NCBI RefSeq assembly: GCF_019428685.1
Contig: NZ_CP080096.1
Location: 3,224,001-3,288,000, forward strand
Source: Paraburkholderia edwinii
GTDB lineage: Bacteria; Pseudomonadota; Gammaproteobacteria; Burkholderiales; Burkholderiaceae
DNA: 64,000 nucleotides
Direction: 5' to 3'
Shown here: positions 62,427-64,000 of the stretch, one piece after another
Layout of the letters: every line of letters begins with the position of its first letter
Numbering within the stretch: the stretch's first letter is position 1
Program-made: the position numbers and the translations under genes
Notes under the pieces: generated by a model
What the model was told of the DNA's origin: nothing
What the model saw: only the letters and a program-made list of their open reading frames with translations
The model's database searches: none

Positions 62427-63605
62427 TTAAGGAGAACCGTAATAGCGGCCGTTGGCCGGGCGCGGCCGATCGCCGGCCACTTCCGGCGCCACGCTGCGGC
62501 GCTGATATCTGAAAAATTCCCATATCAGGCCACTCGCATCGGGCCCTTTCGACGAATGAAACGGCACCGCGTCGTCGCCGCCGCTCCATGCGTGGCCGAG
62601 CCCCTGCACGCGGCACACGCGCACGACGCGCCGCCCGCCGCGCACATAGTCGCGCGTCACCACGGTCGCTTTACGATCCTCCTTCGTATCGCCGGCCTTG
62701 CGGGCGCCACTCGCGTCGACGAGGCCGTTGAGCCGCAGAAACTGCGTGGCCAGCTGATCAGCATTGACCGGCGCCACCACGGGGTCGAGCTCGCCCTGCA
62801 TGATGATCGCGGGCATGCCCGGATGCGCATCGACGTCGGCGGCGCGATCCACAAGCGTGACCGGGTCCTGGCGCGCACCGCGGCGCATCACGTCCATCGC
62901 CGTGATACCGGAATGCGCTTCGCCGAACGCCGGGCCTGAATGCAGCGCAACGGCCGCGAACCGCTCCGGATAACGCATCGCGAGCAGCGACGCGAGACCG
63001 GCGCCGGCCGACAGGCCCGCCACGTACACCCGTTCCGGGTCGAAGCCGTGCTCGGCGACCAGCGCATCGACGAGCGATACAACGGCTAACGCCTCCGCCC
63101 CGCCCGCATTATCCGAATCGTCATACCAATGCCAGCAGCGATGCGCGTGCGTATGTTTCGACTGCTCCGGATAGACGACTGCGAAGCCGAAGCGGTCGGC
63201 GAGCAGGTTCATGCGCGTGCCTTCCGCGAATTCGTCGATGGTCTGCTTGCAGCCGTGCAGCATCACCACAAGCGGCGCGCCGCGCTGCGGCTTGCCCGCG
63301 GGCAGATAAAGCCCGTACTGCAGGTGATTCACGAGCCGGCCCGGCGCGGCTGGCGCTGAGTGGAACGAGCGCGTCCACGTGCCGCTCGCCCACGCTGCCG
63401 CGCGCGGACGCACGCGCGATTCGCGCTTGCCCGGATGCTGGGCGTCGCGCGCCACTGCCTTGCGCACCTTGACCGGAGGCCGTGCCGTGGCGGGTCGCAC
63501 GGGTCGAGTCGACGTCCGCTTCGCCGTCGCATGCGCATGCTCTTTCTGGATGGCGATCAATCGTTTCAGGCCGCCGAGCCATATTTTTGTCAGACTTTTT
63601 GCCAT
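62427..63605 (-). CDS. PHB depolymerase-family esterase
   Basis: This 392-residue protein has the PHB depolymerase-type (LpqC-like) alpha/beta hydrolase domain from about residue 90: PLVVMLHGCKQTIDEFAEGT, the CWHWYDDSDNAGGAEA block, and the nucleophile GLSAGAG (about 195), with D and H later (GELDPVVAPV and GLGHAWSGGDD). The first 80 residues are K/R/P-rich, with no clear signal peptide. It may cleave polyhydroxybutyrate or another ester; many in this family are feruloyl- or acyl-esterases. It converges on nothing and its stop is 31 bp from the DUF3563 promoter. Confidence 0.85.
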   Translation of the reverse strand: MAKSLTKIWLGGLKRLIAIQKEHAHATAKRTSTRPVRPATARPPVKVRKAVARDAQHPGKRESRVRPRAAAWASGTWTRSFHSAPAAPGRLVNHLQYGLYLPAGKPQRGAPLVVMLHGCKQTIDEFAEGTRMNLLADRFGFAVVYPEQSKHTHAHRCWHWYDDSDNAGGAEALAVVSLVDALVAEHGFDPERVYVAGLSAGAGLASLLAMRYPERFAAVALHSGPAFGEAHSGITAMDVMRRGARQDPVTLVDRAADVDAHPGMPAIIMQGELDPVVAPVNADQLATQFLRLNGLVDASGARKAGDTKEDRKATVVTRDYVRGGRRVVRVCRVQGLGHAWSGGDDAVPFHSSKGPDASGLIWEFFRYQRRSVAPEVAGDRPRPANGRYYGSP

Positions 63606-63925
63606 GCATACCTCGCAAAAAGGATCGGTGTCTGCCTGCAGATGAGGGCTCTTGTGCGTTGCACAATAACATCAATCCTGCTGCGATGCTGTCGACCGAA
63701 CAGGTGCCTGATCCGTTAACAGGCGTGAACGCGGCGAAGCCATCCGGGGCACGCGCACCACGGGTTCCCAAACCGGCCGGGCGCCGCACATACCGGGCGA
63801 TTCCGCATTTTTATACTTATAAAATACGCGCGCCGCGGGCGGTGCTACACGATCACTTCCCGGTTGGCGCACCGCAGCCAGCTTCCGTTCGGCCCTATTC
63901 ATTCGATGCCTGTTGTATTTTTACC
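63606..63925. other. Intergenic region between the esterase and the truncated gene
   Basis: This 320-bp stretch is divergent. It has an A/T-rich block at about 63806-63826 (TTTTTATACTTATAAAATAC) that could hold a promoter for either side. No gene, RNA or repeat was recognised. Confidence 0.35.
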
Positions 63926-64000
63926 ATGCCCGACCTGCCGCTCCATTTCTGGTACGTGACGAGTAGCTGCGGCGGCGCCAGCGTGACGCTGCCGCTGACC
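63926..64000 (+). CDS. N-terminal 25 codons of an unknown gene (cut by window end)
   Basis: A plus-strand ATG at 63926 opens a frame (MPDLPLHFWYVTSSCGGAS and on) that stays open to the last base. There are too few residues to assign a family. Other starts are possible. It follows an A/T-rich, promoter-like block. Confidence 0.4.
   Translation, partial: MPDLPLHFWYVTSSCGGASVTLPLT

Overview
The window is a high-GC chromosomal stretch from a member of the Burkholderiaceae (Burkholderia sensu lato; Paraburkholderia or Caballeronia would fit). The evidence is the hopanoid genes hpnI-hpnL, the rpsU-yqeY-dnaG-rpoD block with a long acidic RpoD, a BPSS1780-family membrane protein, a DUF3563 small protein, and strong G/C bias at third codon positions. 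I see no prophage, insertion sequence or CRISPR array.

Layout. 1-3165: the 3' part of an FtsX-type ABC permease and an AttH/CrtC-like exported protein. 3173-7844 (minus): hpnI-hpnJ-hpnK-hpnL for modifying bacteriohopanetetrol. 8607-10654: a YkgJ-type cysteine-cluster protein, an 11-bp tandem repeat, CopC, and a DUF72 protein with a histone-like tail. 10718-18522 (minus): a seven-gene operon with an amide/urea-type ABC transporter (AmiC/UrtA-like binding protein, permease, fused permease-ATPase, ATPase), a DUF1028 protein, an amidase and a nitrilase-family hydrolase. A solo ANTAR-domain RNA-binding gene lies divergently beside it at 18949, and an intrinsic terminator sits in the operon's leader; this is the most interesting system here. 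19222-21355: an FRG-domain protein, a CmcJ/AsaB-like oxidoreductase and a small unknown gene. 21780-29240: a CoA-dependent catabolic cluster (acyl-CoA ligase, two-subunit CoA-transferase, enoyl-CoA hydratase-like protein, CaiB-type CoA-transferase) with a divergent MHS-type transporter and an IclR regulator that appear to share an operator motif. 29286-31795: a DUF1185 protein and a GMC oxidoreductase.

31987-44482 is housekeeping: an odd class II tRNA with a CAU anticodon, rpoD, dnaG, yqeY, rpsU, a BaiN-like flavoprotein, tsaD, folE2, dxs, ispA and xseB. 44791-49673 holds a Rieske oxygenase, a thiosulfate/3-mercaptopyruvate sulfurtransferase, a Tat-exported dienelactone hydrolase-like protein and a type II NADH dehydrogenase. 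49737-59681 has polA head-to-head with a LOG-family gene, a LysR regulator divergent from a split chromate transporter, AMP nucleosidase, thrB and membrane or exported proteins. The right end has an OhrR-like MarR regulator, a photolyase, a DUF3563 gene under a palindrome-rich promoter, a PHB-depolymerase-type esterase and the first codons of a gene that runs off the window.

How the genes work together. hpnI-L form one pathway module. The amide operon would import an amide or ureide and release ammonia. The IclR cluster would import an organic acid, activate it to a CoA thioester and process it. dxs-ispA-xseB feeds isoprenoid synthesis, the source of squalene for the hopanoids, although the cyclase itself is outside this window.
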